In this document: positions 43,692-52,379 of the stretch, one piece after another
Numbering within the stretch: position 1 is the first letter of the stretch
Layout: the number at the start of each line of letters is the position of its first letter
Assembly (NCBI RefSeq): GCF_033344935.1
Contig: NZ_JAWPMM010000001.1
Location: 1,474,001 to 1,538,000 of the forward strand
Length of the DNA: 64,000 nucleotides
Direction: 5' to 3'
DNA from: Reichenbachiella sp.
GTDB lineage: Bacteria; Bacteroidota; Bacteroidia; Cytophagales; Cyclobacteriaceae
Made by a program: the position numbers and the translations under genes
The notes under the pieces: model-generated
The model's database searches: none
Told to the model about the DNA's origin: nothing
What the model saw: only the letters and a program-made list of their open reading frames with translations

Positions 43692-44441
43692 ATGAAAAAC
43701 ACCATCGTATTATTCGCATTTCTTATCGCTTCCTGCAGCACCCCACTATTTGCTCAACAGGAAGTAGAGAGAGCATTAGGAGAATTTAAAGCCGTGTCCG
43801 TAGACTATGGTATCCAGGCAGAGTTGCTCAAGGGTACTTCCAATAAAGTGGTCCTGGTCATTAATGGAACTAAGGAGAATAATGTCACCTCTGAGATGGT
43901 AGACGGCGAGCTGCTTTTGACATTTAAAAACACCAAGAAGCTAGAAGGGGTATCTGTTAGCGCCGAAATATATACTGCGAGTGCTATAGAAGGAATTACC
44001 GTCAGCAATAAGTCCTCTCTCAGTGTGAAGGATGTACCAGCGGCCAGTAGTTTGAAATTAGTAGCAACGACAGGTGCTAAGCTAGATATGACCGCTAAAA
44101 CCCAATCGGCAATCGTGTCCGTAGGTAGATCAGCAAAAGTACAACTGGCCATGGAAGCGACTAAATTAGACGTCACCACCTCCGGAAAAGGAAAACTAGA
44201 GATTACGGGTAAAGCAGAAACGCTAAAAGTAAATTCGAATACATCGGGCGTGTACAAAGGCTACGGTCTACAATGCAAAACCCTAACAGCGCAAGCGCAT
44301 GGCAATGGCCGCGCCGAGGTTTCTGTTTCTGATTTGATAGTAGCCAATGTTGTAAGTGGTGGAAAAGTGATTTATAAGGGAGATCCGAAGCTGAAAGTAA
44401 ATGCCACCAGCTCTGGCACCGTCGAAAAAGCGGAGCAATGA
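43692..44441 (+). CDS. Head-GIN-domain (DUF2807) secreted protein
   Basis: 249 residues with a signal peptide (TIVLFAFLIASCSTPLFAQ; the internal Cys is not in a clean lipobox). The body is a repetitive beta-helix-like series (EGITVSNKSSLSVKDVPAASSLKL, ATTGAKLDMTAK, VTTSGKGKLEITGK, GYGLQCKTLTAQAHGNGRAEV), the hallmark of DUF2807 auto-adhesin-like proteins. It is likely on the cell surface. A decayed copy of its last 22 codons lies at 57335. Confidence 0.85.
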   Translation: MKNTIVLFAFLIASCSTPLFAQQEVERALGEFKAVSVDYGIQAELLKGTSNKVVLVINGTKENNVTSEMVDGELLLTFKNTKKLEGVSVSAEIYTASAIEGITVSNKSSLSVKDVPAASSLKLVATTGAKLDMTAKTQSAIVSVGRSAKVQLAMEATKLDVTTSGKGKLEITGKAETLKVNSNTSGVYKGYGLQCKTLTAQAHGNGRAEVSVSDLIVANVVSGGKVIYKGDPKLKVNATSSGTVEKAEQ

Positions 44442-44459
44442 CATTAGTACAGGAGGAGT

Positions 44460-44594
44460 AAAGAGGCTGTCTCAAAAGCCCAATGCTCCCAAATTTTGTC
44501 ACATTGAGGCACTCGAAATGTCCACCTGCGGTCAGCAGCAAGGCTTCGAGGACCTCAGCCTGACAGTTTCCTTGGCTTTTGAGACAGCCTCTTT
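44460..44594. mobile_element. 135-bp MITE with perfect 21-bp terminal inverted repeats
   Basis: The left arm 44460-44480 (AAAGAGGCTGTCTCAAAAGCC) is exactly complementary to 44574-44594. The interior has no gene. It lies just after the GIN-domain gene. GAGGCTGTCTCAAAAG termini are seen on short Bacteroidota elements that need a transposase encoded elsewhere. It could also act as a strong transcription stop. Confidence 0.7.
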
Positions 44595-44734
44595 AATTTC
44601 ACACCCATTCTTGAACCTGTTTCGTGATCTACTTCTATGGGCAGATTTGTCAATAGTAACTTATTGGCCTCCACTTCACGAGGAAGTTGGTTTCGCGCAG
44701 CCAGGAAAGGTCTTGACGAAAAGTAATTTTTGTG

Positions 44735-45373
44735 CTAATCCAACCCGGAAAATCGATAGATGGGTTCTAGCTGATCGATACTTTCATATTTGCAATTCAG
44801 ATCCTTAATCTTACCGTTGTGCAAAGAATATACCCAGCCATGGATTTCGAGCTCTCTGTTTTTCCATGCTTTTTGAATAAAGGATGTTTTTGCCAGATTA
44901 TGAACTTGCTCAATGACGTTGAGTTCTACCATCCTATTTTCACGCTCGTTTGCATCCGGTATTTCATCCAGTATATGCTTGTTGTTCTGATAGATGTCCT
45001 TCAGGTGAGCCAGCCAACGGCCTACTAAGCCCACGTAAGAATGATCCATAGCTGCTTTCACTCCACCACATCCATAATGTCCACACACGATTACGTGCTT
45101 GACGTGGAGGTACTCAACTGCATATTGCAACACGCTGAGCATATTGATGTCAGTGTGTATTACCTGATTGGCAATGTTTCGATGCACAAAGACTTCACCA
45201 GATTCGGTCTTGGTGATTTCATTGGCGGGCACTCGGCTGTCCGAACATCCAATCCATAAGAATTCAGGCTTTTGACCTTTAGCCAGGTTGGAAAAATAAT
45301 TAGGGTCCAGGGATAGTTTTTCTTTCACCCATTGTTCATTTCCTTTGATCAATTTTTCATACGAGGCTTTCAT
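44735..45373 (-). CDS. can: Beta-class carbonic anhydrase
   Basis: 212 residues with all zinc and catalytic residues of the beta class: Cys43, Asp45 and Arg47 in WIGCSDSRVPA, and His99 and Cys102 in IVCGHYGCGGV. It hydrates CO2 to bicarbonate in the cytoplasm, supplying carboxylases. It is preceded by a degenerate paralogue with a 3-base gap, so the two are one operon, divergent from a Crp/Fnr regulator. Confidence 0.95.
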   Translation of the reverse strand: MKASYEKLIKGNEQWVKEKLSLDPNYFSNLAKGQKPEFLWIGCSDSRVPANEITKTESGEVFVHRNIANQVIHTDINMLSVLQYAVEYLHVKHVIVCGHYGCGGVKAAMDHSYVGLVGRWLAHLKDIYQNNKHILDEIPDANERENRMVELNVIEQVHNLAKTSFIQKAWKNRELEIHGWVYSLHNGKIKDLNCKYESIDQLEPIYRFSGLD

Positions 45374-45376
45374 GGT

Positions 45377-45889
45377 TTAGATACGTTTAGATGAAGTAGT
45401 TAATAAATCTATTGGAGTCAATTCTTTATGCTCATCGATAAAAATGCCATCACATTGTAGTTCGCCGGATTCGATCTTTGAGCCCAGAAACGGAGAATTT
45501 AGCAGTCTCTGGCCTTGAGTTTTCATGAATAGCTCAGATAGTACTCGAATCCTTTCTGAGTGCTCTTCGATAGGTAGTAAATCTTCTATGTGATCAAAAT
45601 AAAGGTTGTTCAGCGTTTGTTCAACCGGTGTATCCTTGAAGTGATTGCCTGAGATCACGGCGTCCAAAAAAGTACAGCCACAAGAATTGACTATGTAAAC
45701 CTGATTGACGTTTTCTTGGTCTATCAACTGTGAAACCTCTTCATATTCTTCAATGGAGCCATATAAATACTCTCCTCCCAGCGCACTGAGGAAAAGAATG
45801 TCATGACCGAATTCTTTCTTTATTAAGTGCTCAATATGACATTCAGGGCATACAATAAAAAGTGGCTTCTTTAATTTTGGCAATTCCAT
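45377..45889 (-). CDS. Degenerate beta-carbonic-anhydrase-like protein
   Basis: 170 residues. By eye it can be laid over the neighbouring enzyme: FIVCPECHIE over WIGCSDSRVP, ILFLSALGGE over VFVHRNIANQ, and VYIVNSCGCTFLDAVI over VIVCGHYGCGGVKAAM. The Asp-Arg dyad is lost (C-P-E-C-H), and the zinc His becomes Ser69, while Cys14 and Cys72 remain. It could be a non-catalytic partner, a different metal protein (extra Cys17 and Cys70) or a sensor. No signal peptide. First gene of the pair with can. Confidence 0.6.
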   Translation of the reverse strand: MELPKLKKPLFIVCPECHIEHLIKKEFGHDILFLSALGGEYLYGSIEEYEEVSQLIDQENVNQVYIVNSCGCTFLDAVISGNHFKDTPVEQTLNNLYFDHIEDLLPIEEHSERIRVLSELFMKTQGQRLLNSPFLGSKIESGELQCDGIFIDEHKELTPIDLLTTSSKRI

Positions 45890-45967
45890 ATCGGACTATA
45901 TTAAAGATTGGATCCGCACATGGGCAATGTGTATTCGGATCCAATGCTAAATGAGAAATAATACAAC

Positions 45968-45981
45968 GTGATATATGTCAC
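45968..45981. promoter_or_regulatory. Crp/Fnr-type operator between the carbonic anhydrase pair and the regulator
   Basis: GTGATATATGTCAC is a near-perfect palindrome of the GTGA-N6-TCAC form. A related half (GATATATATC, 45991-46000) follows. It lies in the divergent promoter region, upstream of the regulator's likely start at 46070. Confidence 0.5.
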
Positions 45982-46069
45982 AAATATACGGATATATATC
46001 ACTACAATACTAGGTCTGATATTTTTTTCCGTTCTTCATATTCCGTTTGTTTGTAAGAAATTCTTCGAT

Positions 46070-46774
46070 ATGAAAAAATTGCTTGTAAAATTTGATTTCA
46101 AGAGTGATTTCTTACTTCGTGGCTTGACTAAACCTCAAAAGGAAAAGGTGATCGAATGTTTTGAAACCATCACGTTCAAACGAGGAGACCTGTTGTTTTA
46201 TGAGGATGGTATCCCAACCGGTGCATTTTATATCACAGAAGGAAAGGCCAAGAAGTACAAGAAGGTGATAGACAACCAGGAGCAAATTTTTTACATCTAT
46301 AAGAAAGGCGATTTTTTGGGCTATCATGCCCTATTATCCGATGAACGGTACCAGGATTCTTGTGAGGCACTAGAGCCGCTGACTGCCCGGTTTATAAGCA
46401 AAGAAAACCTACTTCAGTTAATGGAGGACATCCCGTCTATGAAATCAGCCATGATCCAAAACATGGCGCATGAGTTTGGGGTATTGGCGAATACCATTGC
46501 GGTGCTGGCGCAAAAAGCACAAATGCCTCGTTTGGCACTTTTTCTTTTGATATTAGACAATCGCTATGATGGGCAAGGAATTGAATTGTCGCGTCAGGAT
46601 TTATCCAATTTGATAGGAGCTACCCGAGAGAGTGTAGGAAGAATGCTGAAGGAGTTTAGGGATGCAGGCCTGATTAATATAAGAGATAAAAAAATTTTCT
46701 TGTCTGATCTGTCCGGCCTCATCGATAAAATCGAAATGCCCATGAAAATCAATAAACATCTGCTTGGCGAATAG
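46070..46774 (+). CDS. Crp/Fnr-family transcriptional regulator
   Basis: 234 residues from ATG 46070; a longer frame from GTG 45968 would add an improbable hydrophobic leader and overlap the palindromic operator. A cyclic-nucleotide-binding-like barrel (about 15-130; FKRGDLLFYEDGIPTGAFYITEG, YKKGDFLGY) is followed by a winged HTH (IELSRQDLSNLIGATRESVGRMLKEF). It lacks the N-terminal Fnr cysteine cluster, so it is not an iron-sulfur oxygen sensor. Divergent from the carbonic anhydrase operon, its likely target. Confidence 0.9.
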   Translation: MKKLLVKFDFKSDFLLRGLTKPQKEKVIECFETITFKRGDLLFYEDGIPTGAFYITEGKAKKYKKVIDNQEQIFYIYKKGDFLGYHALLSDERYQDSCEALEPLTARFISKENLLQLMEDIPSMKSAMIQNMAHEFGVLANTIAVLAQKAQMPRLALFLLILDNRYDGQGIELSRQDLSNLIGATRESVGRMLKEFRDAGLINIRDKKIFLSDLSGLIDKIEMPMKINKHLLGE

Positions 46775-46822
46775 TCCCGTCCGCCTAGGCTTGCAGGGAG
46801 GGGCATAGGCTGGAAGTAAAGA

Positions 46823-48205
46823 AGTAAAGAGGTTACTCGAAGTCAATCCTGTCCAAGTGGTTTTGAATATGTAGTAATGCGGGCCTTAGCCTCCGATATT
46901 CAGCCACTTTCTTGAGGTATCTCCCTTATAAAATTGAATGATAGTTGTTGACTGGCATCTGGGCATGTAAACCCTTCTGGGATGAAAGGCTGATTGAGCC
47001 ATTTGAACAAGTCTATTTTAGATAGGATTGCGATTCTGATAAAGCTGATCAGATTAGCTAGTGACCAGTTATATTTTGCCTTGATTTTAAGGTATTTCAG
47101 GATCAGCATGGCCAGCATTGCGGTCCATAGCTGGATCAATACTGCATTTGGGCTTGTACCAATAAAGGTTTTGACTTTCAGATGAGTTTTGATATCTCGA
47201 AAGAATATTTCTATTGACCATCTCTGTTTATAAAGCTCAGAGATGGTTTGTGCTGTCCAAGTCTTTTGATTGGTTAAGAGTCTGATAATTTTCTGATTCA
47301 CCTCATCCCAGATCTCTACAAGGCGCAGTGGCCTTTGATACACTTTTCTTGAATTTGGGCTCAAATTTATCTTGGCGTCTTTCATAATTGGCATTTTTGT
47401 TTTGCTACAACTGGCAATTGTTTCCAAAGACACATCGTCTCTACAACGGACTACAAAATTCAGTCCCTGCTCATGCCAGTGTTGCAGGAGTTTAAAGTCA
47501 AGAAAACCCCTGTCTGCCACTACTACACTGCCTTTGGGCATGCTAAATTGCCTGGCAGCAGGAGCTTCATGCTTTCTTCCATCAGTGAAATACATATATT
47601 GAGGCCGGCAGTTGTCGTAATCCAAGAGCATGTGCAATTTCATCGCACCCTTACATTGTCTGTAATGTGCCCAGTCAAATACTTTAAGGCAGACACCTAT
47701 CAAACTGGCATCTAACATAAATATCTTCGCCTTTATCCTGCTTAACTTCCTGCGGTCTTTACGATTACCCTGTTCAAACAGCCTTTCCTTACATTTGAGA
47801 TAAAAATCTCTGAATAGCTCCCAACTACGATGTGTATTTTGATAGCTCAAAGTAGATCGTTTTACTAGGTGACTGATGCCCAGGTGATTTAAATTTCCTT
47901 GTGCCGACATTAGTCCATTGCAAATATCACGAAGCCCTTCACACTTGGTAAATTGACAAAATACCATTGCAATTAGCTGATGCCAGCTATCCAGACCTTT
48001 GCTATGCTTATTGGAATTATGCTGTCCAACTAATTTATCGAAATCTTCTCGTGGAAGTAGCCCAACTATTTGAGCAAAAAGTGTCATATTCATATCGGCA
48101 ATTGATTTTATTTATCGCTAAATAAATCTAACCCACTTCGGTGGGTTTGCCACTTTTTCTGAAAATCCGTCTTGGACAGGATTGACTTCAAGTAACCTCT
48201 TTACT
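46823..48205 (-). mobile_element. IS4-family insertion sequence (complete)
   Basis: The element is bounded by inverted repeats of about 35 bases: 46823-46857 and 48172-48205 (one mismatch and one-base gap). It holds one transposase gene (46900-48093) and a hairpin (AACCCAC-TTCG-GTGGGTT, 48131-48148) ahead of it, which probably blocks impinging transcription. I found no clear target duplication. The right end carries the last codons and stop of lacI. Confidence 0.85.
46900..48093 (-). CDS. IS4-family transposase (DUF4372 + DDE)
   Basis: 397 residues. The N-terminal DUF4372 region (FAQIVGLLPREDFDKLV, HSKGLDSWHQLIAMVFCQFTKC) precedes the DDE domain with Asp in FMLDASLIGVC, Asp in VVADRGFLDF and Glu in the exact IS4 signature Y-x2-R-x3-E-x6-K (YKQRWSIEIFFRDIK). 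Full length and intact, so probably active. It cuts and pastes the element. Confidence 0.95.
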   Translation of the reverse strand: MNMTLFAQIVGLLPREDFDKLVGQHNSNKHSKGLDSWHQLIAMVFCQFTKCEGLRDICNGLMSAQGNLNHLGISHLVKRSTLSYQNTHRSWELFRDFYLKCKERLFEQGNRKDRRKLSRIKAKIFMLDASLIGVCLKVFDWAHYRQCKGAMKLHMLLDYDNCRPQYMYFTDGRKHEAPAARQFSMPKGSVVVADRGFLDFKLLQHWHEQGLNFVVRCRDDVSLETIASCSKTKMPIMKDAKINLSPNSRKVYQRPLRLVEIWDEVNQKIIRLLTNQKTWTAQTISELYKQRWSIEIFFRDIKTHLKVKTFIGTSPNAVLIQLWTAMLAMLILKYLKIKAKYNWSLANLISFIRIAILSKIDLFKWLNQPFIPEGFTCPDASQQLSFNFIREIPQESG

Positions 48206-49252
48206 AGTTTGTTGTATTGAATTAAGGGTTTTGACTGATGACTTTCTAATGATTAATTCAGTGTCTAGCGTTTGAGTCATATGGATAATTGTTTTACCAT
48301 TTTCAATCTTATCAATTTGATCGAATAAGGTTTGAGCAGCTAACACACCCATATCAAACCCCGGTTGTCGTACTGAAGTGAGGGGTGGCTCTACCGCAGC
48401 CGCCATTCTCCAATCACTAAATCCAACCACAGCTATATCACCTGGTATTTTTAGTCCTTTTTCTTTGATGGCTTGCATAACACCTATGGCTACATTGTCG
48501 GTAGCCGCAAAGATGCTATCAGGAAGAGTTTTTTGATTGAGCAAATCAATGGTAAACTCATATCCTTCTTCTTGGGATACTTTTTTACAGACTCGTATAA
48601 AGTCTGCATTGTATGGTAAACCAGCATCTTGAAGCGCTTGTCTAAAACCATTAAACCTTTGGATTGAATTCAATGGTTTGAGTGGCCCTCTGATGTAGGC
48701 GATGTTGGTATTGCCCTGATCTATCAAATGTCGGGTGGCGTCATAGCCTCCTTTAAAATCATCAACGACCACTTTAGAACCTTTCGCTTCTGCCAGGACT
48801 TTGTCAAAATAAATGATTGGCACATCATTTTTTTCAAATTCTGATAAATGATCTAGGTTTTGAGTTTCATTCGAAAGTGAAATAAGCAAACCATCTACTC
48901 GGCCGTTGAGCATGACTTTGGCATCTCTTGACTCTCTTTCCAGAGATTCGTTAGATTGAAAGAGCATTACACTATATCCTTTTTCATCTGCCACTTCCAT
49001 AATGCCACTGATCACCGTCGAAAAAAAGTGATGTACTATCTCAGGTATCAGTACGCCAATGGTGAACGATTTATTTTTTCTTAGGCTAAGTGCAAATTGA
49101 TTTGGTGTGTAGTTAAGCTCTTTTACCAGGTTTAGCACTTTCTGCTTGGTTTCTTTACTAATGTCAGGATAGTCTTTCAGTGCTCTAGAGACTGTCGGTA
49201 CACTTACACCCAACATTTTTGCTATGTCTTTTAAAGTAACCTGGCTTCTCAT
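48188..49252 (-). CDS. LacI-family transcriptional repressor of the sucrose locus
   Basis: 354 residues from ATG 49252 (MRSQVTLKDIAKMLGVSVPTVSRAL; a further in-frame ATG six codons earlier is less likely). The N-terminal HTH with hinge (KNKSFTIGVLIPEI) is followed by a periplasmic-binding-protein-like effector domain to about 340. The last codons, about TSKEVT and the TGA, fall inside the inverted repeat of the adjoining IS4 element, so the original tail was replaced. It should repress the divergent sucrose genes and respond to a sugar. Confidence 0.92.
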   Translation of the reverse strand: MRSQVTLKDIAKMLGVSVPTVSRALKDYPDISKETKQKVLNLVKELNYTPNQFALSLRKNKSFTIGVLIPEIVHHFFSTVISGIMEVADEKGYSVMLFQSNESLERESRDAKVMLNGRVDGLLISLSNETQNLDHLSEFEKNDVPIIYFDKVLAEAKGSKVVVDDFKGGYDATRHLIDQGNTNIAYIRGPLKPLNSIQRFNGFRQALQDAGLPYNADFIRVCKKVSQEEGYEFTIDLLNQKTLPDSIFAATDNVAIGVMQAIKEKGLKIPGDIAVVGFSDWRMAAAVEPPLTSVRQPGFDMGVLAAQTLFDQIDKIENGKTIIHMTQTLDTELIIRKSSVKTLNSIQQTSKEVT

Positions 49253-49336
49253 GAGAGTCAAGTAACACAATTATAGGGAGTTTAACAAATTTAGTAATCA
49301 CTATTTAGAATGATTATAAATTAAAATTTTATTCGC

Positions 49337-49367
49337 TTACGAAATCGGTTACGTAATCGTTTACGTT
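49337..49367. promoter_or_regulatory. Three TTACG repeats at exact 12-bp spacing (LacI operator)
   Basis: TTACGAAATCGG, TTACGTAATCGT and TTACGTTGG start at 49337, 49349 and 49361. The middle one includes the perfect palindrome TTACGTAA, typical of LacI-family half-sites around a central CG. It lies 85 bases upstream of lacI and about 225 upstream of the receptor gene. The rest of the 338-base region (49253-49590) shows no gene. Confidence 0.55.
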
Positions 49368-49590
49368 GGCCTGGCTTCATTTTAAGGCTTGTTTTAGTCA
49401 ATAATTACCCATTCTTTTGGCTTGTGATTTAATCGTAAGTGCACCTAGATTTTAGATGATTTGATCACTTCATGGAACGCCCAAGGCCAGACTTTTAGGC
49501 AAAGTAAAAATGAAAAAAGATGTTGCAGAAGTGTTGGGTTATGCAATGAAAATGGAATGAATTTTTAAATAAAAAGTAAAAGCTAAAATC

Positions 49591-52269
49591 ATGAAACTAA
49601 ATCTACTTTATAAGACGATCCGATATTCAGCGCTAATTGCTATTATGCTTTTGGCGGTTCAAAGTACAACTTTGGCTCAAGGAATTATCGCAGGTAAAGT
49701 AAGCGACCCCAATGGGGAAGCAGTAATTGGTGCCAGTGTAAGGATACAAGGCACAACTCAGGGGTCTCCTACGGACATTGAAGGGGCTTACAGTATTACA
49801 GATGTTGAAGCAGGTAGTTACACGCTTGAAATTACTTCCATCGGTTATTCAAGTCAGGAAGCACAAGTGTCAGTTACAGATGGACAGACAACAACCATAG
49901 ATTTTATCCTTGTGGATGATATTCTTGAGTTGGACGCTGTAGTCGTTACAGGTGTGGTTAATCCAAAATCGAAACTAGAATCTAGTGTATCAATTACTAC
50001 GCTAAATGCAGAGCAAATTTCTCAATCGGCACCTAGGACAACAGCTGAAATATTTAGAACTATACCAGGTTTTAAAGTGGAAGCATCTGCGGGTGATGGT
50101 AATACGAACATCACTGCTCGTGGGGTGCCAATATCTGCTGGTGGATCACGATATGTACAATTGCAAGAAGAAGGATTGCCAATCATGTTGTATGGCGATA
50201 TTGCTTTCAATACACAAGATCAATACCTCAGAGCAGACCAGACAATCAAAAGAGTAGAAGCTATTCGAGGTGGTTCGGCAGCAACTACTACAAGTAACGG
50301 CCCAGGCGGTATCATCAACTTCATATCAAAAGATGGTTCAACTCAGGGCGGAAGCTTCGGAACATCATTTGGATTGGATTACAATTCTTTCAGAACAGAC
50401 TTTGAATATGGAGCGCCTATAGGCAACGATGTAACCTTCCATGTAGGTGGATTTTTCAGACAAGGAGAAGGGCCTAGACACGCTAATCATACCGTGAATA
50501 AAGGCGGGCAATTGAAAGCAAGTGTTACCAAGAATTTTGAAAATGGCTATGCCAAAGTGTATTATAAAATGCTGAATGATAGAACAGCGGCCTATATGCC
50601 GATGCCGATCCAAGTTTCGGGAACAAATGCTGATCCTAGCTGGAGTTCTGTATCTGGATTTGATGCCGTGTCGAATGGTTTGCAAACACCATTTATGCAA
50701 CAAGATTTTGGACTAGGAGCGGACGGTAATGCTAGAAATGTAAGCGTATCGGATGGTATTCATTCTAAAACTAATGCCTTTGGAGCATCTTTCGGATTCG
50801 ACCTAGGGAACGGATGGAGTGTTTCTAGTAATACCAGAATGGCATTCAATGGTGGAAGATTTGTAGCGCCATTTACTGCGGAAGTAGGTGCTACTGATGA
50901 TGTAGTAAGCGGTATGTTAAGATCCAATGGAGATACCACTGCATTAGGAGCAGTGCTTCCTTATACTATCAATAGAGTCTCGAGTGGTACGACCATCACT
51001 GATACAGACAATGGGTTAGCACAAAGAATTCACATGTTTGATGTTGAGTTAGAAAACTTCAACAACATCATGAGCGATACTAAATTGACAAAGTCATTTG
51101 ATGGCGTAGAAGTTACAGCTGGATTCTTCAAGGCGAATCAAAACATAGAAATGGCTTGGTTGTGGAATACACACCTACTAGAAGTAAAAGAAGATGCCGA
51201 GTTACTTAATGTAAATGCAGGTGGAAATGATTTGACTTTTAACGGTCAAGTAAACTACGGTGTACCACTTTGGGGCAACTGTTGTACAGGAAAATACAAT
51301 ACCAACTATGACGTGTCTGCTCCTTATTTAAGTGTTGGTGTAGAGGCCACAGAAGCTTTGAGTTTGGACGCAAGTATCAGATATGATAAAGTAAAAGTGA
51401 GTGGTTTGGTGACACCAAGTCAGCAAATTGCCAATCTGGATGTAAATGGAAATGGTGTGATAGATGCACCAGAGAAAAGTGTGTCTAGAGTGGACAATGC
51501 CAATGCAAAAGTGGTGAACTACGACTACGACTACACTTCTTACTCTATCGGTGGTAACTATAAATTGTCTGACAACAGTGCTGCTTTTGCAAGAGTAAGT
51601 CAAGGCTATGTTGGTAATGGAGAAAGAGCTACTTGGCACCAAGGTGGTCCATATTTGGAAAACGGAGCTCCAAAAAACTCATTGTTGCAAATGGAAGCAG
51701 GTTACAAACAAAGATTTGATCGAGGAGGTATATTTCTGACTGCCTTCTATGCGAAGACAGAAGAAGAAGCTGGAGTAGAGGCTACTACCCAGAGAGTGTT
51801 GAGCAATGACTATAAATCTTTAGGTCTGGAATTAGAAGGAAACTACAGCACAGGCGGATTCGATCTACGAGGTATGGCCACTTTTGTGAAGGCAGAAATT
51901 GTAGACAACGATGGGGATACGAACATAGGCAATACGCCAAGAAGACAGCCGAAATTGATCTATAACTTGATACCATCTTATACAGTGAGCGGCGGACATT
52001 CAATAGGATTGAGTTTGATCGGTCAGACTAAGGCCTATGCTCAAGATGACAACATGCTCGTGATGCCTGGATATGCTATCCTAAATGCTTATGTGACTGC
52101 ACAGTTGTCTCAAGGATTGACGTTCTCAATCAATGCAAACAACTTAACCAACACCATGGGTATCACAGAGTCAGAAGAAGGTTCTATTACCGAAGGTCAA
52201 ACCAATTATGTAAGAGCACGATCGATCTCAGGAAGGTCTATTGTAGCTAGTTTGGTTTTCACCTTCTAA
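49591..52269 (+). CDS. TonB-dependent receptor, probably for sucrose
   Basis: 892 residues. A signal peptide ends at TTLAQ-G (about 30). A carboxypeptidase-like domain (about 32-115; GIIAGKVSDPNGEAVIGASV) precedes the plug (about 130-255; SAPRTTAEIFRTIPGFKVEAS, VRAIRGG-like VEAIRGGSAATT) and a 22-strand-type barrel ending in SLVFTF. No SusD partner follows, as in sux-type sucrose receptors. First gene of the sucrose operon; the substrate is inferred from neighbours. Confidence 0.9.
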   Translation: MKLNLLYKTIRYSALIAIMLLAVQSTTLAQGIIAGKVSDPNGEAVIGASVRIQGTTQGSPTDIEGAYSITDVEAGSYTLEITSIGYSSQEAQVSVTDGQTTTIDFILVDDILELDAVVVTGVVNPKSKLESSVSITTLNAEQISQSAPRTTAEIFRTIPGFKVEASAGDGNTNITARGVPISAGGSRYVQLQEEGLPIMLYGDIAFNTQDQYLRADQTIKRVEAIRGGSAATTTSNGPGGIINFISKDGSTQGGSFGTSFGLDYNSFRTDFEYGAPIGNDVTFHVGGFFRQGEGPRHANHTVNKGGQLKASVTKNFENGYAKVYYKMLNDRTAAYMPMPIQVSGTNADPSWSSVSGFDAVSNGLQTPFMQQDFGLGADGNARNVSVSDGIHSKTNAFGASFGFDLGNGWSVSSNTRMAFNGGRFVAPFTAEVGATDDVVSGMLRSNGDTTALGAVLPYTINRVSSGTTITDTDNGLAQRIHMFDVELENFNNIMSDTKLTKSFDGVEVTAGFFKANQNIEMAWLWNTHLLEVKEDAELLNVNAGGNDLTFNGQVNYGVPLWGNCCTGKYNTNYDVSAPYLSVGVEATEALSLDASIRYDKVKVSGLVTPSQQIANLDVNGNGVIDAPEKSVSRVDNANAKVVNYDYDYTSYSIGGNYKLSDNSAAFARVSQGYVGNGERATWHQGGPYLENGAPKNSLLQMEAGYKQRFDRGGIFLTAFYAKTEEEAGVEATTQRVLSNDYKSLGLELEGNYSTGGFDLRGMATFVKAEIVDNDGDTNIGNTPRRQPKLIYNLIPSYTVSGGHSIGLSLIGQTKAYAQDDNMLVMPGYAILNAYVTAQLSQGLTFSINANNLTNTMGITESEEGSITEGQTNYVRARSISGRSIVASLVFTF

Positions 52270-52324
52270 TAATACTATCCAACAGATTAGTGAGAGCGAG
52301 TAGTAATTTTTGAGTGACTACAAG

Positions 52325-52349
52325 GGGGAAGGTACATCCTTCCCCTTTT
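52325..52349 (+). terminator. Terminator/attenuator between receptor and sucrose phosphorylase
   Basis: GGGGAAGG and CCTTCCCC pair around TACAT and are followed by TTTT. Its place inside the operon would lower expression of the enzymes relative to the receptor. Confidence 0.7.
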
Positions 52350-52379
52350 CCCTTCAAGATTATATAAATAAGAAAAACG

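Noticed and set aside
44203-44541. Minus-strand open frame across the MITE
   Set aside because: Antisense to the GIN-domain gene and MITE terminal repeat; no start signal or protein features.
45968-46069. N-terminal extension of the Crp/Fnr gene from GTG 45968
   Set aside because: It would add 34 hydrophobic residues not found in the family and would overlap the palindromic operator; ATG 46070 gives a normal length.
46775-46830. Target-site duplication of the IS4 element
   Set aside because: Sequences flanking the inverted repeats do not match as a direct repeat; the apparent AGTAAAG similarity is part of the inverted ends.
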